A DNA stretch of 64,000 nucleotides from Phialocephala subalpina (lineage: Eukaryota; Ascomycota; Leotiomycetes; Helotiales; Mollisiaceae): assembly GCA_900073065.1 (NCBI GenBank), contig FJOG01000008.1, forward strand, positions 992,829 to 1,056,828. The letters run 5' to 3'. Below the pieces are notes generated by a model that saw only the letters and a program-made list of their open reading frames with translations, was not told the origin of the DNA and did no database searches. Of this stretch, positions 44,602 through 54,953 are shown piece by piece. Numbering within the stretch: position 1 is the first letter of the stretch; each line of letters begins with the position of its first letter. Position numbers and translations under genes: made by a program.

Positions 44602-45020
44602 ATGAGGCTTCTGTAATTTTGCGAACAAAGCCAACACTTCTAGCTTTTGCTCTTTCCTTCTTGTTCCATTTTGCTTGGGTCATTGTACAGGTGTGTGCAT
44701 TGGTGTATTAATGCCTGTCTGTTATTTCGCGCCAATCCTCACCTCCCTTTGCGTGCGCGCCAAGCCACATCGCACGTGACCCCTCGCCGCTCTGCTCACC
44801 CTCGCTTCACCTCAACCTCACCCATCCTCACCAGCCTTCTTGTGCGCACTCCACCGCCTCACCTCTACTCACCCCTCTTGCCTTGGATGTGGCCATCCCC
44901 GGTCGTAATACTATCGAGAGCGTTAACTCCTGGCGAGAAGGATTCAGGAGAGCCAGAACGAGCTCCGGGGGGGGGGCGCAGCCTGTTCACTACCGCCAAC
45001 CTGCCAACAGCTATAGTATC
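44602..45020. promoter_or_regulatory. CTCACC-rich upstream region
   Basis: A pyrimidine-rich stretch (44735-44880) contains the word CTCACC or TCACC many times, then a run of nine G at about 44968. A similar CTCACC-rich stretch precedes the next locus at 45835-45912. Could be promoter or leader of the small gene at 45021; no factor identified. Confidence 0.35.
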
Positions 45021-45612
45021 ATGTCTGATAGCGGGCGTACCGCCGACGATGAACTCTCCGAATTTGGTATCGCTACAGTAGGAGAGATCGACTCGGAGTT
45101 GGTCAAAAAAGTCCGACTGGGGTCTTTGGATGTTTTGCAGCGACTTATCCGGCAGACTAAGCTCAAATGGAATAGTGACTGCGACGCTGTTGTACGCGAT
45201 TTCGAAACTGTAAGTGAAAAGGGCTAAAGAGGTGCATACTATGCTAATGGAACGATAGAGACTCAAACCAAACCTTATCACCTTGCGCGCAAAAACATGC
45301 CAGAATCGTCGATTTGTCTACTTTCACGAATATCCAACATCCTCTACCATCTATAGGCCTGAGCACGGCACGGGGAAACACACAGTGGTAATCGTGATAA
45401 GAGATGGGCCCGGACTTCCTCTCATCTGCAAAGGCTCTCATAAGTCGGACGAACTTGATTTGAGCACATTTGACCCGCCATCTACAATCTCCTCTGGCGA
45501 AGGCTCTGTGGTAGTCTTCGATTCGGGCATAGTGCGAAAAGATACTCTTGTGCAAGTTGCTAGTTGGGTTGGAATCCTCTTAGTATATGGAGAGAGCAAT
45601 ACAGGGAGTTGA
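45021..45612 (+). CDS. Small protein with dioxygenase-like tail, function unknown
   Basis: Two exons, 45021-45209 and 45259-45612, joined by a canonical intron (GTAAGT..GCTAATG..GATAG), give 180 residues in one frame, so the gene looks intact. The first half is helical (ELVKKVRLGSLDVLQRLIRQ). The second half, GKHTVVIVIRDGPGLPLICK, then GSHKSDELD and SGEGSVVVFDSGIVRKD, resembles the last strands of the double-stranded beta-helix in phytanoyl-CoA-dioxygenase-like 2-oxoglutarate enzymes (GSHK.. GD.vvFd..l.H). The HxD iron pair and distal His are not evident, so catalysis is doubtful. The resemblance is by eye and weak. Confidence 0.5.
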
Positions 45613-46110
45613 TCAAGCCGAAAAGAGGAAATAAATTTTAATATACATAAGGTTTGGTTAAATGACATCCACAAATCACGGTGAGGTAGGGTATATAGTG
45701 GTCTCGTCGAAATTAGTTTCTATTATCCGCGAACATGCCTCATGAATACCACCAAGCGCATATAATTTTTCCCCACAAGGCGCTTCAGATATTACTAGCT
45801 AGAGCCGAAACAGGTCGCCTTCGGTCCATCCACCACCGCTCTCACCTTCGACTCACCCTTACTCATTTTGACTCACCAAAAATTGCCTGTAAAGCAGCCC
45901 TGCTCACCTTTCCGAACAGATATGGATTTTCTTCATGTCAGGATTGGCGCATGAGAATTATCTGTTGTTCTGCAGGCATCCCTACCCTAGCATCTTCCAT
46001 CCCATTCCTGCGATATTTTGAATACTCCCTTCCATTCCAGCTCTTGTTAGTTGTCCATAAGTCTCGATAACTGCTGCTTTGTTCACCTAACCAGCATTTG
46101 AGTATATCAG
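45613..46110. other. Intergenic with CTCACC words
   Basis: No gene. Five CTCACC/ACTCACC words between 45835 and 45912 echo the upstream region of the preceding gene. Confidence 0.4.
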
Positions 46111-47573
46111 ATGCAAGATCTCCCCGATCTCCCCAATATTTCGGCCAGTGAAATTGCGACAGATCTTCAACGCATCCAAATGTCCAATTCAATTCCTCAA
46201 CTGGTCATCTTTCGCCCATCAACACAAGAAATGTCTGTGGAGAAAACGAACTCGGACCAGACCCCCCTCTCCGGCACCCGAGTGCAGCACTATCTTCGTC
46301 TGCAGGACAACTCCCATTCCCAGTGAAGATGACTCAGGCCGGGCGCCAATCTTCCCCAACGAGCGGGTCTTCCTGAAAGTCGAATGGTACCGTGATCTAG
46401 AAGGTGAAAATAGCTGGGGGCCGCAGAAAGATGTCAGAGTCCGAGTCAAGTGGTGCACCGAGGATGGTATTCGAGTTCCAAACGGATCACGACCTTGGGA
46501 GACTACAACTTTTGTCCCTGTCACGAGGCCCAAGACCATCTCGGAAACGATGTGTCTCTTGGTTTTGCCCCAATTGGAACCAACATACCCGCAGCCTTGA
46601 AGCCACTTTCAGGACCAAGTATCTCAGATCCCAACGAGCTAGATGGACAGCAAATTGGTGCCCTACTCCGAGTCGGGCGTGCCCCGAGAGCTGCCATTCC
46701 AATTGTGGAGTCTATACTAGGAACAGAATTCGCAAAGGGCCACCAAATTGGCCATTGGTGGGTTGTCTTGTGAGCGAGAGGCCCACCCGTGAGAAGTGGA
46801 GAGGACATCATCCATCTCCCTTCCGATTTGAGGAGGCACAATATTTTCCCTTCTATACGCGCAGGGAGCTACGCTTGGCTACCAGTGGGGCTTGCTCCGC
46901 TATCCATCCAAAACCGGCGGACCCCATTTTTAGTTCAGATAATAGGCCATCATAACTTTCCTCTGCTTGTCCACTTGAGTAATCAAACTTTCGCTACTAA
47001 TCTGTGGTAAGTCTGATCCATCTGGCAAACATCAGATCAAAGAAAACTCCATGTTTATACTTTTGTAGATTTAAGTAGCACGACCGTGCCTTGGTCGCGC
47101 CTCAACCTCCACCTAATATTGCCAAACAGTAATAAGCATCACTGACCCCTAGGTCACTTGGGAGCCATCGTTCTGGATCAGAACTTTCCCCCAACTCTGA
47201 GCTCAATTTCACCGCGCCCTCAAAATTCGAGGCCTTCAGCGAGTCCTTCCACTATGGCCTCACCAGCCACCACCTATATTGCTACGCCAGATTCCTTTCC
47301 AGCTCGATCCAACCTCGCTCCGTCTCCAACCGTCTCGCAACACCCACATCATTTGACTTAGAACGAGGCCGACTTGCAATGCTTGAAAGAGCTGGATTGA
47401 CAGGTCCAGAGCTATCAATTATTGTACCGAGAGACCATCCAGAGATTGAGATTCAAGAAGAGGAGTTTCCACCGGATGACGCGAGAGCCATGAGTCCGAG
47501 GAGGAATCCAGCGGATGTGGAGAGATTGGTGCAAGAGGCTAGGCAGGCTTTGAAGGAGTATGCCAGTGAATGA
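46111..47573 (+). pseudogene. Conserved fungal gene broken by several frameshifts
   Basis: Coding-quality blocks follow each other in different forward frames: IFPNERVFLKVEWYRDLEGE with DVRVRVKWCTEDGIRVPNG and WETTTFVPVTRPKTIS (46340-46550); DVSLGFAPIGTNIPAALKPL with DPNELDGQQIGALLRVGRAP and AIPIVESILGTEFAKGHQIG (46550-46770); FEEAQYFPFYTRRELRLATS (about 46830); VQIIGHHNFPLLVHLSNQTF (about 46940); LGAIVLDQNFPPTLSSISPR (47160); DLERGRLAMLERAGLTGPEL to the end (47370-47573). Each boundary needs a one- or two-base shift; at least four are required. A GTAAGT donor after NLW at 47008 shows one old intron. Family not named; homologues should be full-length in related fungi. Confidence 0.7.
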
Positions 47574-48294
47574 CTTCTCTGTGCTCTCCCAACCCGGTAT
47601 TACTCCCATATATTGAGTGATAGTTCAAACACATGAGCTTTTAGCCCGAGTAGAATACGCCATCATGTACAATCGCGATGACCCCACTATACGACCCCTC
47701 TAAGGAACCATACTTCTATCGACTTGCTTGCAGATGTCTAAAGTGGAATAAAAATTAATTGGTAAATTGATGCATTGAGATGATGTCGCAATAACTTTTG
47801 GATATTGTATTTCGCTTGTCAGGGGTCGACGACATGGAAGCGATGACGAGGATTGAAGATCGTCAAATTCATCAAGATACACATGTGAATTCGGAGCGAT
47901 CGTTCAAGTCCGCTTCAAAACAGATAAATTCATCACTCTAGACTCTAGTTTCGTTTCCTAGTCTTCTCGAGCAAATAGAACCTTTCTGGCACATCTTTTG
48001 CGTTCTTCTCGGAAAATCGCCATCGGCTAACTCGCTAATCTGCTACCCCATCTTCAAATCTTTGTAATTATGTTCAACATTCAAATAAGTCATAGGAGGA
48101 TCAAGTCTTTAATTTCACTGACTGCTACTTCACTTCTTGTAAGAATTACTCACTTCGAAACCCAGTGTTATAGAACATGTCACAAGTCTGCTCGACGGAG
48201 GCTTTGCATACACGTGGTGGCAAAGTATGATATTTTCTGGGAACCCGCCAGGAGAGGTATTTATACTCGTTAGAGGCTCTCAGCTTGCAATCAT
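47574..48294. other. Intergenic, no gene seen
   Basis: Only short frames; the right end is the 3' flank of the minus-strand PQQ-type gene. Confidence 0.5.
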
Positions 48295-50097
48295 CTATCT
48301 ATCCGCCTTCAACTTCCATGTCTGGAACGAACCTGCCGCAGGTGGTTCGACCCCGCCATATCCCGTCCCAAACATAACATAATCGTGAACAACAGCAAAA
48401 CTACCATGAAAATAACCATCAAGATGCACCTCACTTAAAATTTTCCCAGTCTTCTTATCAAGAGACAAAAAGCTACCGGGCCCCTTAGGGAAAATGCTTG
48501 TAGTACTCCAGTTACCAGTAATACCCGTAAGTACAACATTATTCGCAACAGCTGGTGGAACCATGCTAGTCGTGTTCCTCGGCGAAGGTGTTTGCCAAAT
48601 AATAGATCCATCTTTCAAACTCGCTGCCCCGAAGGCACTATTTGAAATAACAGTCTTCTCATCTCCAACTGGCAAAGTATAGTTCACGCGATTTATGTTG
48701 ATAGCTGTGTAATAAACAGCCGTATCATCAACAGCGACACCCCAACTCAATCCACCGTCGAGCCCATCAGGACTAGTTGACGTAGACCAAAGAACAAATC
48801 CGGTAGCAGCGTTAAGTCCGTACAAATTCCCATTCTTCTGGCCCACAACAATGATATCGAGCTCGAACGGTGTGTGCTCTGATCCAAGCACAAACGTTGG
48901 CGCCATCCCAAAATCGGCATCCGGGCCTGGAGTAGCAGGACAAGCTGCCGCCGAGCCTGGAAGTGATGGGCCTAGTAAACCTGGCACGCAAGCGTGATTC
49001 CATGCATCGAGGGGACTTAGTTGTCGCAACCAATTGATACGTCCTGTGTCTAGATCGAGGGCTAAAACGGTTTCTTGGAGCACGGTAGGAGGGAGACACG
49101 GATCGGAAGTCAGGCCGTCTTTGATCACGGTGATGTTCGCGGTCTGATTCTGGCAAGCCTCAAAGGCCTCTGGAAGGGAATATGAATTCCCGGTTGCGAT
49201 GAAGACTTGATTTCGGATAGGGTCGATGGCTGGCTGTGAACCCCAGACCGCAGCTCCAGTGAAATTCGAGTTTGCAGGGATCATAGCCTGCGACCAGATT
49301 AAACGTAGCCGACCATGCTCGAAGGTAAGAGCATGCATGCTTCCCGTAAAGGAACAGCACTTGTAGTCAACTATCGTACCCGGAGCTCCTTCCTCCAGAC
49401 TGGAAACACCCATGAAGAGATAACCTTGGTAGAAAGTAGGAGACATCGTCAAGAGAGCCAAAGGATGCGTCTCCAGCTGAAGCGCGTCAATTAATTTCCC
49501 AGTCGTCTTGTTAATCGCAAGAAGCAACGCATGGGCTTCTGTCCCAACATACAACACCTCATCATCCCTATTCTTTCCAATAACAGGCGTAGACCTCGAA
49601 ACCGGAGCAAGAAGAAGTTTCTGATCTGCAGAAAGTGGCTTATACTCCAAAATCAACTCCGTGATATTGGTCTCCCATAGTTTGTGACAAGATCTATAGT
49701 CCAAGGCGACGAGGAGGCCATTCCAAGTTGGAAAGTAAGCAATGCCCTCTGTGACCAAAGGCGAGGCACTGACACCCGGAGAGAATTTCTTTTTGCAGGA
49801 TAAAGTCAGAGATGCGACGTTAGTAGTGTCCACGATTGCGTCGGAGCCAGCCCAGTGGTTGTTGTAGACATCTCCTCCCCAACCGAGCCAGTTTCCTGTC
49901 TGGCTTATAGGTGGTTGCGATGCAGGAATTTGATCTGAGGTTATAGACTGGGAAGGCTCATCGAGAATGGTTTTGGGGGTGTTGTGACCGAAAATTGGTT
50001 GTTGTTGGGCGAAGTCGTTGGGACAGAGGCCAAGGCCCATCAGGAATGAAGAGCCTAAGGACGCACAGCCGACATCTCGAAAGAGTCCGAACAACAT
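48295..50097 (-). CDS. Secreted PQQ-type beta-propeller protein
   Basis: A single-exon gene of 600 residues. I chose the ATG at 50097 (MLFGLFRDVGCASLGSSFLM) because the frame above it lacks ATG and this start gives a signal-like hydrophobic N-terminus. Propeller blades recur through the protein as AxDxxTGxxxW-like turns: LVALDYRSCHKLWETNI, LALDLDTGRINWLRQLSPLD, LYGLNAATGFVLWSTSTSPD and FLSLDKKTGKILSEVHLDGY. WLGWGGDVYNNHWAGSDAIV near the start is typical of quinoprotein or polyvinyl-alcohol-dehydrogenase-like proteins. Several NxS/T sites support secretion. Whether it binds PQQ is unclear, since fungi are not known to make this cofactor; the fold could serve another role. Confidence 0.85.
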   Translation of the reverse strand: MLFGLFRDVGCASLGSSFLMGLGLCPNDFAQQQPIFGHNTPKTILDEPSQSITSDQIPASQPPISQTGNWLGWGGDVYNNHWAGSDAIVDTTNVASLTLSCKKKFSPGVSASPLVTEGIAYFPTWNGLLVALDYRSCHKLWETNITELILEYKPLSADQKLLLAPVSRSTPVIGKNRDDEVLYVGTEAHALLLAINKTTGKLIDALQLETHPLALLTMSPTFYQGYLFMGVSSLEEGAPGTIVDYKCCSFTGSMHALTFEHGRLRLIWSQAMIPANSNFTGAAVWGSQPAIDPIRNQVFIATGNSYSLPEAFEACQNQTANITVIKDGLTSDPCLPPTVLQETVLALDLDTGRINWLRQLSPLDAWNHACVPGLLGPSLPGSAAACPATPGPDADFGMAPTFVLGSEHTPFELDIIVVGQKNGNLYGLNAATGFVLWSTSTSPDGLDGGLSWGVAVDDTAVYYTAININRVNYTLPVGDEKTVISNSAFGAASLKDGSIIWQTPSPRNTTSMVPPAVANNVVLTGITGNWSTTSIFPKGPGSFLSLDKKTGKILSEVHLDGYFHGSFAVVHDYVMFGTGYGGVEPPAAGSFQTWKLKADR

Positions 50098-50594
50098 TTT
50101 AGTGACTTGAGATGTTAAATTCAAAGTAGTTTATGGAAATGTCCCTCTGGATTGAAAATGATGTCTGCCAATCGACTTTAAGCAGCTGGGAAGCACCCAT
50201 TTAAATATCATTCCTTGCTTTCAAACCTATGTGTAGGATTGTCAATACAGATCAAATAGGCTTACATAAGATTGCCAGGTCTGAAAGTCTTCTGACTAGT
50301 CCTCCAGCTCATGTTCCCAGTAGATATTCATCTACCCTGTAAAGGTTGTCAGCCTCAAGGTTGCTGACTCGCTCTGATTAGCTAGTTAAAATGCCAACCC
50401 TATAGATTGCAACTACAGTCGGATATTCCTTGCATGAGGTGTGTACCTGCTTATTGTCATCAATAATTGTAGCCGAAGTGACCAATGATAATCTCACGTG
50501 GATGCAGGTACGTGCTCAAATCAGTAAGTAACCTTAGAATGTGCAGACACAAGCAAACTGGCAGATTAATTCGAATGGGCGCGCTACCACGCGT
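50098..50594. other. Upstream region of the PQQ-type gene
   Basis: No gene. Promoter of the minus-strand propeller gene, ending at the O-methyltransferase fragment. Confidence 0.45.
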
Positions 50595-50840
50595 TTAAGC
50601 CTCTAGCATAGCCTCTAGCATAGCCTCCACCACACCCTCAGAGTCCTCCGTGAAGGGCGGCGTGTGCACGGCGACGACTTTCAAGCCTACAGACTCGACG
50701 AGCTCGACCCAGTGGGAGCGGCTGCGCTCCATGCCGGCCAACGCGCTCATCATGTTGATGTCGGCTGCCGCAAAGTCCACCGGACACTTCTGGTCCGGCA
50801 GCACGATCTCGTTGAGGAGGTAGGCTTGGTGGTCAAGCTA
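50595..50840 (-). pseudogene. C-terminal fragment of an O-methyltransferase
   Basis: The minus strand encodes YLLNEIVLPDQKCP, then INMMSALAGMERSRSHWVEL and VESVGLKVVAVHTP, the end of a SAM-dependent O-methyltransferase domain of the secondary-metabolism type. Nothing of the SAM-binding part is present. The piece is notably GC-rich compared with its surroundings. The coding end has been stretched by a 12-bp repeat (GCCTCTAGCATA, two and a half copies at 50599-50631), giving EAMLEAMLEA. It abuts the candidate LTR on its 5' side. Confidence 0.7.
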
Positions 50841-50849
50841 CGGTCCACG

Positions 50850-51122
50850 ATGTCGAAGGGACGTAGAAGGATCTGACGGAGAGCGTGAATAAAATGGCTA
50901 TGAATCTGTGAGGTGTAGAATAGAAGGAGGCAACAATAGGTCAGATTGGTACTAGACTAATCTCTGCCTTTCTGCCAGAGATTCAGAGGGCCCTTATATA
51001 CAGAATAACAGCCTAAGAATAACAACCGCACAGCCCCCGTAAGACCTCCTACGCTACGCGTAAGCTTACGCGAGCCCTACGTAGGTCATGGAGGCTGCGC
51101 CAGTAGGACACCCAATCCTACA
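50850..51122 (-). mobile_element. Candidate solo LTR or LTR fragment
   Basis: Read on the minus strand it begins TGTAGGATTGGGTGTCC, has a promoter-like CTGTATATAAGGGCCC about 125 bp in, then pyrimidine-rich TTCTATTCTACACCTCACAG and ends close to the methyltransferase fragment. This order (TG start, TATA box, short downstream leader) fits an LTR of a Copia-like retrotransposon. No second copy, primer-binding site or target-site duplication was found in the window. Confidence 0.4.
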
Positions 51123-51129
51123 CGTGACA

Positions 51130-51640
51130 GAATCTCACCATGCGAGTGCGGGAGATAACGAAGGTTACAACCGCGGTGGCTCGAAGTAATCTGACAAAGA
51201 AGATTGTAGTCGAGTTGCAAAAAGAAATTGCATCTTTAAAGGACATTATAAACACTACGGTTGATAGACTCGGCACATTCGCCTTTGAAGTGAGTAAAGT
51301 TGCTAAGAGGTCGGAACCGATAGGACTTTAGGCTGTTAGGCTTAGGTCGATATTGTGGAAGGAGAACGGAAGGACTTAATAAAAAACGTGAATACAATGG
51401 TAAGCAATCTGATAGCTTAGGTCCGACGAATATCGACGGTTACCTAGGCTATCGCGAATGGAAATATAAATTAAAAGATCGAAGTTGAAATTGCGGGAGA
51501 GATACGCTTTTTGAAGGAGACGATCAATAATATAGTTCATAGGCTAAGCATCTTCTCAAATGAGGTTTAGGGGGTGGCAAAGGATGTAGGAGTTGATAGT
51601 AAAATGGGTGGTTAAGTTGATGTTACTAGTATTGGTAGCC
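51130..51640 (+). pseudogene. RIP-mutated fragment of a group III hybrid histidine kinase (HAMP repeats)
   Basis: The frame starting near 51140 reads EITKVTTAVARSNLTKKI, EIASLKDIINTTVDRLGTFA and FEVSKVAK, which is a HAMP repeat of the NIK1/OS-1 type osmosensing histidine kinase. Further on, after a frame slip near 51335, come DLIKNVNTMVSNLIA, ISTVT, AIANGN, KETINNIVHRLSIFSNEV, GVAKDVGVDSKMGG and VDVTSIG. At the positions where the family has glutamine (before VR, before AIANG, before the GVAKDV block, before VDV) this copy has TAG. CAG to TAG is the expected result of RIP acting on CpA. The intact gene must be elsewhere in the genome. The fragment runs straight into AT-rich DNA. Confidence 0.85.
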
Positions 51641-51960
51641 AATAAAAAGAAATTACAATTGGTATATATTTTATATATTTGACCTTAAGCGTAATTTAAT
51701 CGTTTAAGAAACCGCTAATTAAATTTTTATTTTTGTTTTATATATAATCTCAAAATTAATAATTGAAAATATAATTCTCTATCGAATTTAATATTATATT
51801 AATATTCTTATTATTATAAAATATTTAAAATTATTATAATTCGAAACAATTATAATAATATATTTAATACTTATCAATTTGATAATAATTAATAATTTCT
51901 AATTAAATATAAAATAATTAATTTTTATAAATATAAATTTCCGAGAATAAAATAACATGC
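51641..51960. repeat. AT-rich, RIP-like block
   Basis: About 320 bp of A/T-dominated sequence following directly on the histidine-kinase fragment, probably the more heavily mutated continuation of the same duplicated segment. Confidence 0.7.
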
Positions 51961-52986
51961 TTCTCTCCGAAAGAAAGGGGTCCGTCCGCGTTGATTGGCT
52001 CGATAAGCGAGCCAGCAGATAGTCCCTTTTCTTCTTTCACTTCGACGCGCATGTTGCTCCGCAGGCCTCGCAAGGGCGCGCCTGCGGGGGGCTACAAAGT
52101 CTTCGGCTTTATTAATTAGTTTATATTCCGAGTTTCAAGTCAAAAGCACTTAATTTGAGGTTGCTAGAGAGCATAGAAGAAAGTGGTAGATTTTACGAGT
52201 ATTCGGATAGATGTCTAGATGGAGTTGAAGGAGTGACGGCTATGTTCAAGTCGATGTACTCCGTGCGGCTTGGAGCTTTTGGTAATTGCATCTCGGACGG
52301 CAGTGGCCCGGCCTGATATCTTCTTCGAATGGTGTGGCAGGGCAAAACAAGGCGGTGTGTCACGTGGTCTGGCTGAGGATATATTAGGAGATTTGGCATC
52401 TTGTATTCTTAGTTCTTTAGGCAGTTTTCTACGTGGTTCGCAGACACTAGAATTGACTCCAAAGAGGTTTACCCCTCTACAATGGTCAACCGACCGGTGT
52501 AAAACCTGAGGGCAGAACAGGTATTCCCAGCAACTGTGAACAGACTGGGAGCTGATTGTCGTGTGATTCATTTGGGACTTTGCTGTTGAATGATAGGTGT
52601 TGGTCTTAACTGATTCCTGTTGAGACTCTAAGATCGTAAAGGTGGTGGATGTCAAGCTTAAGAAGTTAAGAAGGAGGTTGGATAGCAAACACCCTAGCCT
52701 GAATTAGGTAAACTACTACATATTAAGGTTAATCGCCGACGGTTCTGAACTATTTTCGACGACGATCATAAACAACAACCTTGGAACAATTTAAGAATCC
52801 CTAATAACGACGAACTTTATTGGATGGTATCTTCCATGATATGACTGGAGGCACAGGGCCGCCCGGAGCACAACAAATCGAATAAGAAAGAAGCCGCAGG
52901 AACGTTACTGTGTACATCTTTCAGCTGCTGGTTCCAGAACCCACGCTATATGATCTATACAAGGAAATCTCCTCACAAAAGCCGCA
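51961..52986. other. Gene-free region with a GC-rich hairpin
   Basis: At 52060-52110 the sequence CGCAGGC..GCCTGCGG and AAAGTCTTCGGCTTT form hairpins flanking a GC-rich stretch, possibly a small repeat element. From 52190 to 52986 only unrelated short frames occur. Confidence 0.4.
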
Positions 52987-52989
52987 ATC

Positions 52990-54191
52990 ATGGGTAGGCG
53001 TCGCTCCGATCCACCCCATCTAGTAAGGCGCGCCGTTCCATCAAAAGACAGCAAATTATGTCTATATGAGCCGAACGCGACTATGTACAGGATACCTAGT
53101 TGGCACTTGTTTGCATCACCATTTTTTTTGTGGTGCCTCTTTCTTACACCTGCAGTTCCTTGTATCAAGCATAGAAAGTGCGATAGGGCTGTTCCGCATT
53201 GCGGGAGGTGCACGAGACGAGGCAGGCAATGTTCAGGCTATGGCGACGAGTCGAGCCTCGTCTTCCGTAACATGAACCAATACGCGGAGAAGAAGGCGAA
53301 GACGAGGACCGAGGGTCGAGATCAGCCTTCCTCGTGCAGCACCTTTGATACGCCGATTCCGCATATTCTGCAGCCTTGCCTTACAAATTGCATCACCTGG
53401 GCACCTAGCCTTGTGGGTGAGAAACGGTTCAATTCCAGCACCCATGAGCATAGACTGGCGAGGGATTGCCGTACTCGCTTCTTGTGGGATGCCAAATAAG
53501 AAAGAGGGAAGCTAAAACTAAATACAAAATAAGGGCCCACAAAATGACCCACCCATCTGACACTTCTTTGCTGACTATTCAAAACCCTCGGACGTCATCG
53601 CAGATGGCGGCGTTTATTTTCTGAGGGATGTTCTCTAAGAAAACAGTTCTCAGACATACCTGACCGAAGCCTTGCAAGCTGTCGCTTTTGTGAGTCTGGC
53701 AAATCAGACGGACCAAGGATGGTTGGATACGGAGGCTCGACGATTGTATGGGCATTCGATGCTTGGAGCTGCACAAGTCTTGCGGACGTTGCCACAGGCC
53801 AAAAACGATGCTTTGCTTGCAGCAACCTTCCTTTTCGGTTACTTTGAGGTACTACCACGAATTCTGAGATACGGTCTGACAAGTATTTCTGACCCCGTCT
53901 AGTCGTTGGTCTCGAAAGATTCAGTCATTTTCTGGGATTCTCTGCACCATACAGGTCGAGTTTCTTTGCAATTGCTCCGTGGCGACGATCAATTCAAAAC
54001 CAAAGCCGGAAGACGTTTGTTCGGCGCACATTTCAACTTGCATGTACGAGTACATCTTCATCAGGCTTCCGGCCAATCTGCGGACCACAGTTCAGATGAT
54101 CAAATGCATTTCGAGTCACATCAGACCTCCCGAGGAGGCCGCAAGATGGTTGAGCTTTTTTGAAGGCGACTCAACTCAAATATACGAATGA
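52990..54191 (+). pseudogene. Zn2Cys6 transcription-factor gene, decayed
   Basis: From about 53160 the frame reads CIKHRKCDRAVPHCGRCTRR and GRQCSGYGDESSLVF, the second half of a fungal zinc-cluster DNA-binding domain. The first Cys pair is missing and the spacing before KCD is one residue short, so the zinc knot cannot form as written. The frame stops at 53499. The regulatory domain continues later: YLTEALQAVAFVSLANQTDQ with an in-frame TAA just before it, EARRLYGHSMLGAAQVLRTL, an intron at about 53851-53902 (GTACTA..CTGAC..CTAG), DSLHHTGRVSLQLLRGDDQF, then a shift into IFIRLPANLRTTVQMIKC. Several lesions make this a pseudogene. Confidence 0.7.
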
Positions 54192-54953
54192 TCGGGAAGC
54201 TGAATGTGAGGTGCGCTCGAATCTGCTTATATCTTGATCTACATCGAACGAAATACCGCGGAAACTTGAGGCTTGGACCTCTGTTGTTTGAGGGGTTTCG
54301 TCTTACGCTAGTTAGATCGGGAAAATTGATGATATCCCTATACACATATGCCCTCTCTCGTCGAGTGCTACGCTTATAGAGATCTTAATGCTTATTTGCA
54401 AGCCTTGCTATTACAATAGTAGTGGTGCATACACCAGGGGTTTTGGCGCCCTATCATAATAATATATTTATGCTGACTGTTATACTTTTTAAACCCCGCG
54501 GCATCTTTAAGGTAAGCAAACGGTCGCATAAGTAGCCGAGCGCTTAGATCAAGGAAGCGATGGTTCGTTCCTTGTTTCAGGCTGACACATGTCCCGCCCA
54601 TGGTGTATTGCCAATGAGGCTCAATAGACACGACACAACTGCGAGGTGTAACCACACTGTTCGAATATGATTTCTGGATTCGTCCTTGCTAAACGCCGCG
54701 GCTTATAGTACTGCGCCCCAGGCGTAGGGAAGTCTAGCACGGGGCGCATTCTTTGAGAAGGCTGAGAGCCTCGCCGTCGGGAGAGGGAAAGATAAGATGT
54801 TGAGACATCTTGATGTGTTCATTGAATCCAGTTTAGTTCTGACCAAAATATTCTTCGCAATCCTACTCATTACTTTCGTTTGCGTGGAGCACAGCTATTT
54901 GTATGCTGCACGGGTAGTCTTTGATCTAAGCATCAGGTCAACCGAGTCAAACC
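54192..54953. other. Intergenic, no gene seen
   Basis: Mixed sequence; the last 300 bp is the promoter side of the cation exchanger. Confidence 0.45.

Noticed and set aside
50595..52000. Secondary-metabolite gene cluster suggested by the O-methyltransferase piece
   Set aside because: Only a C-terminal fragment is present and no synthase, oxidase or transporter of a cluster lies nearby.
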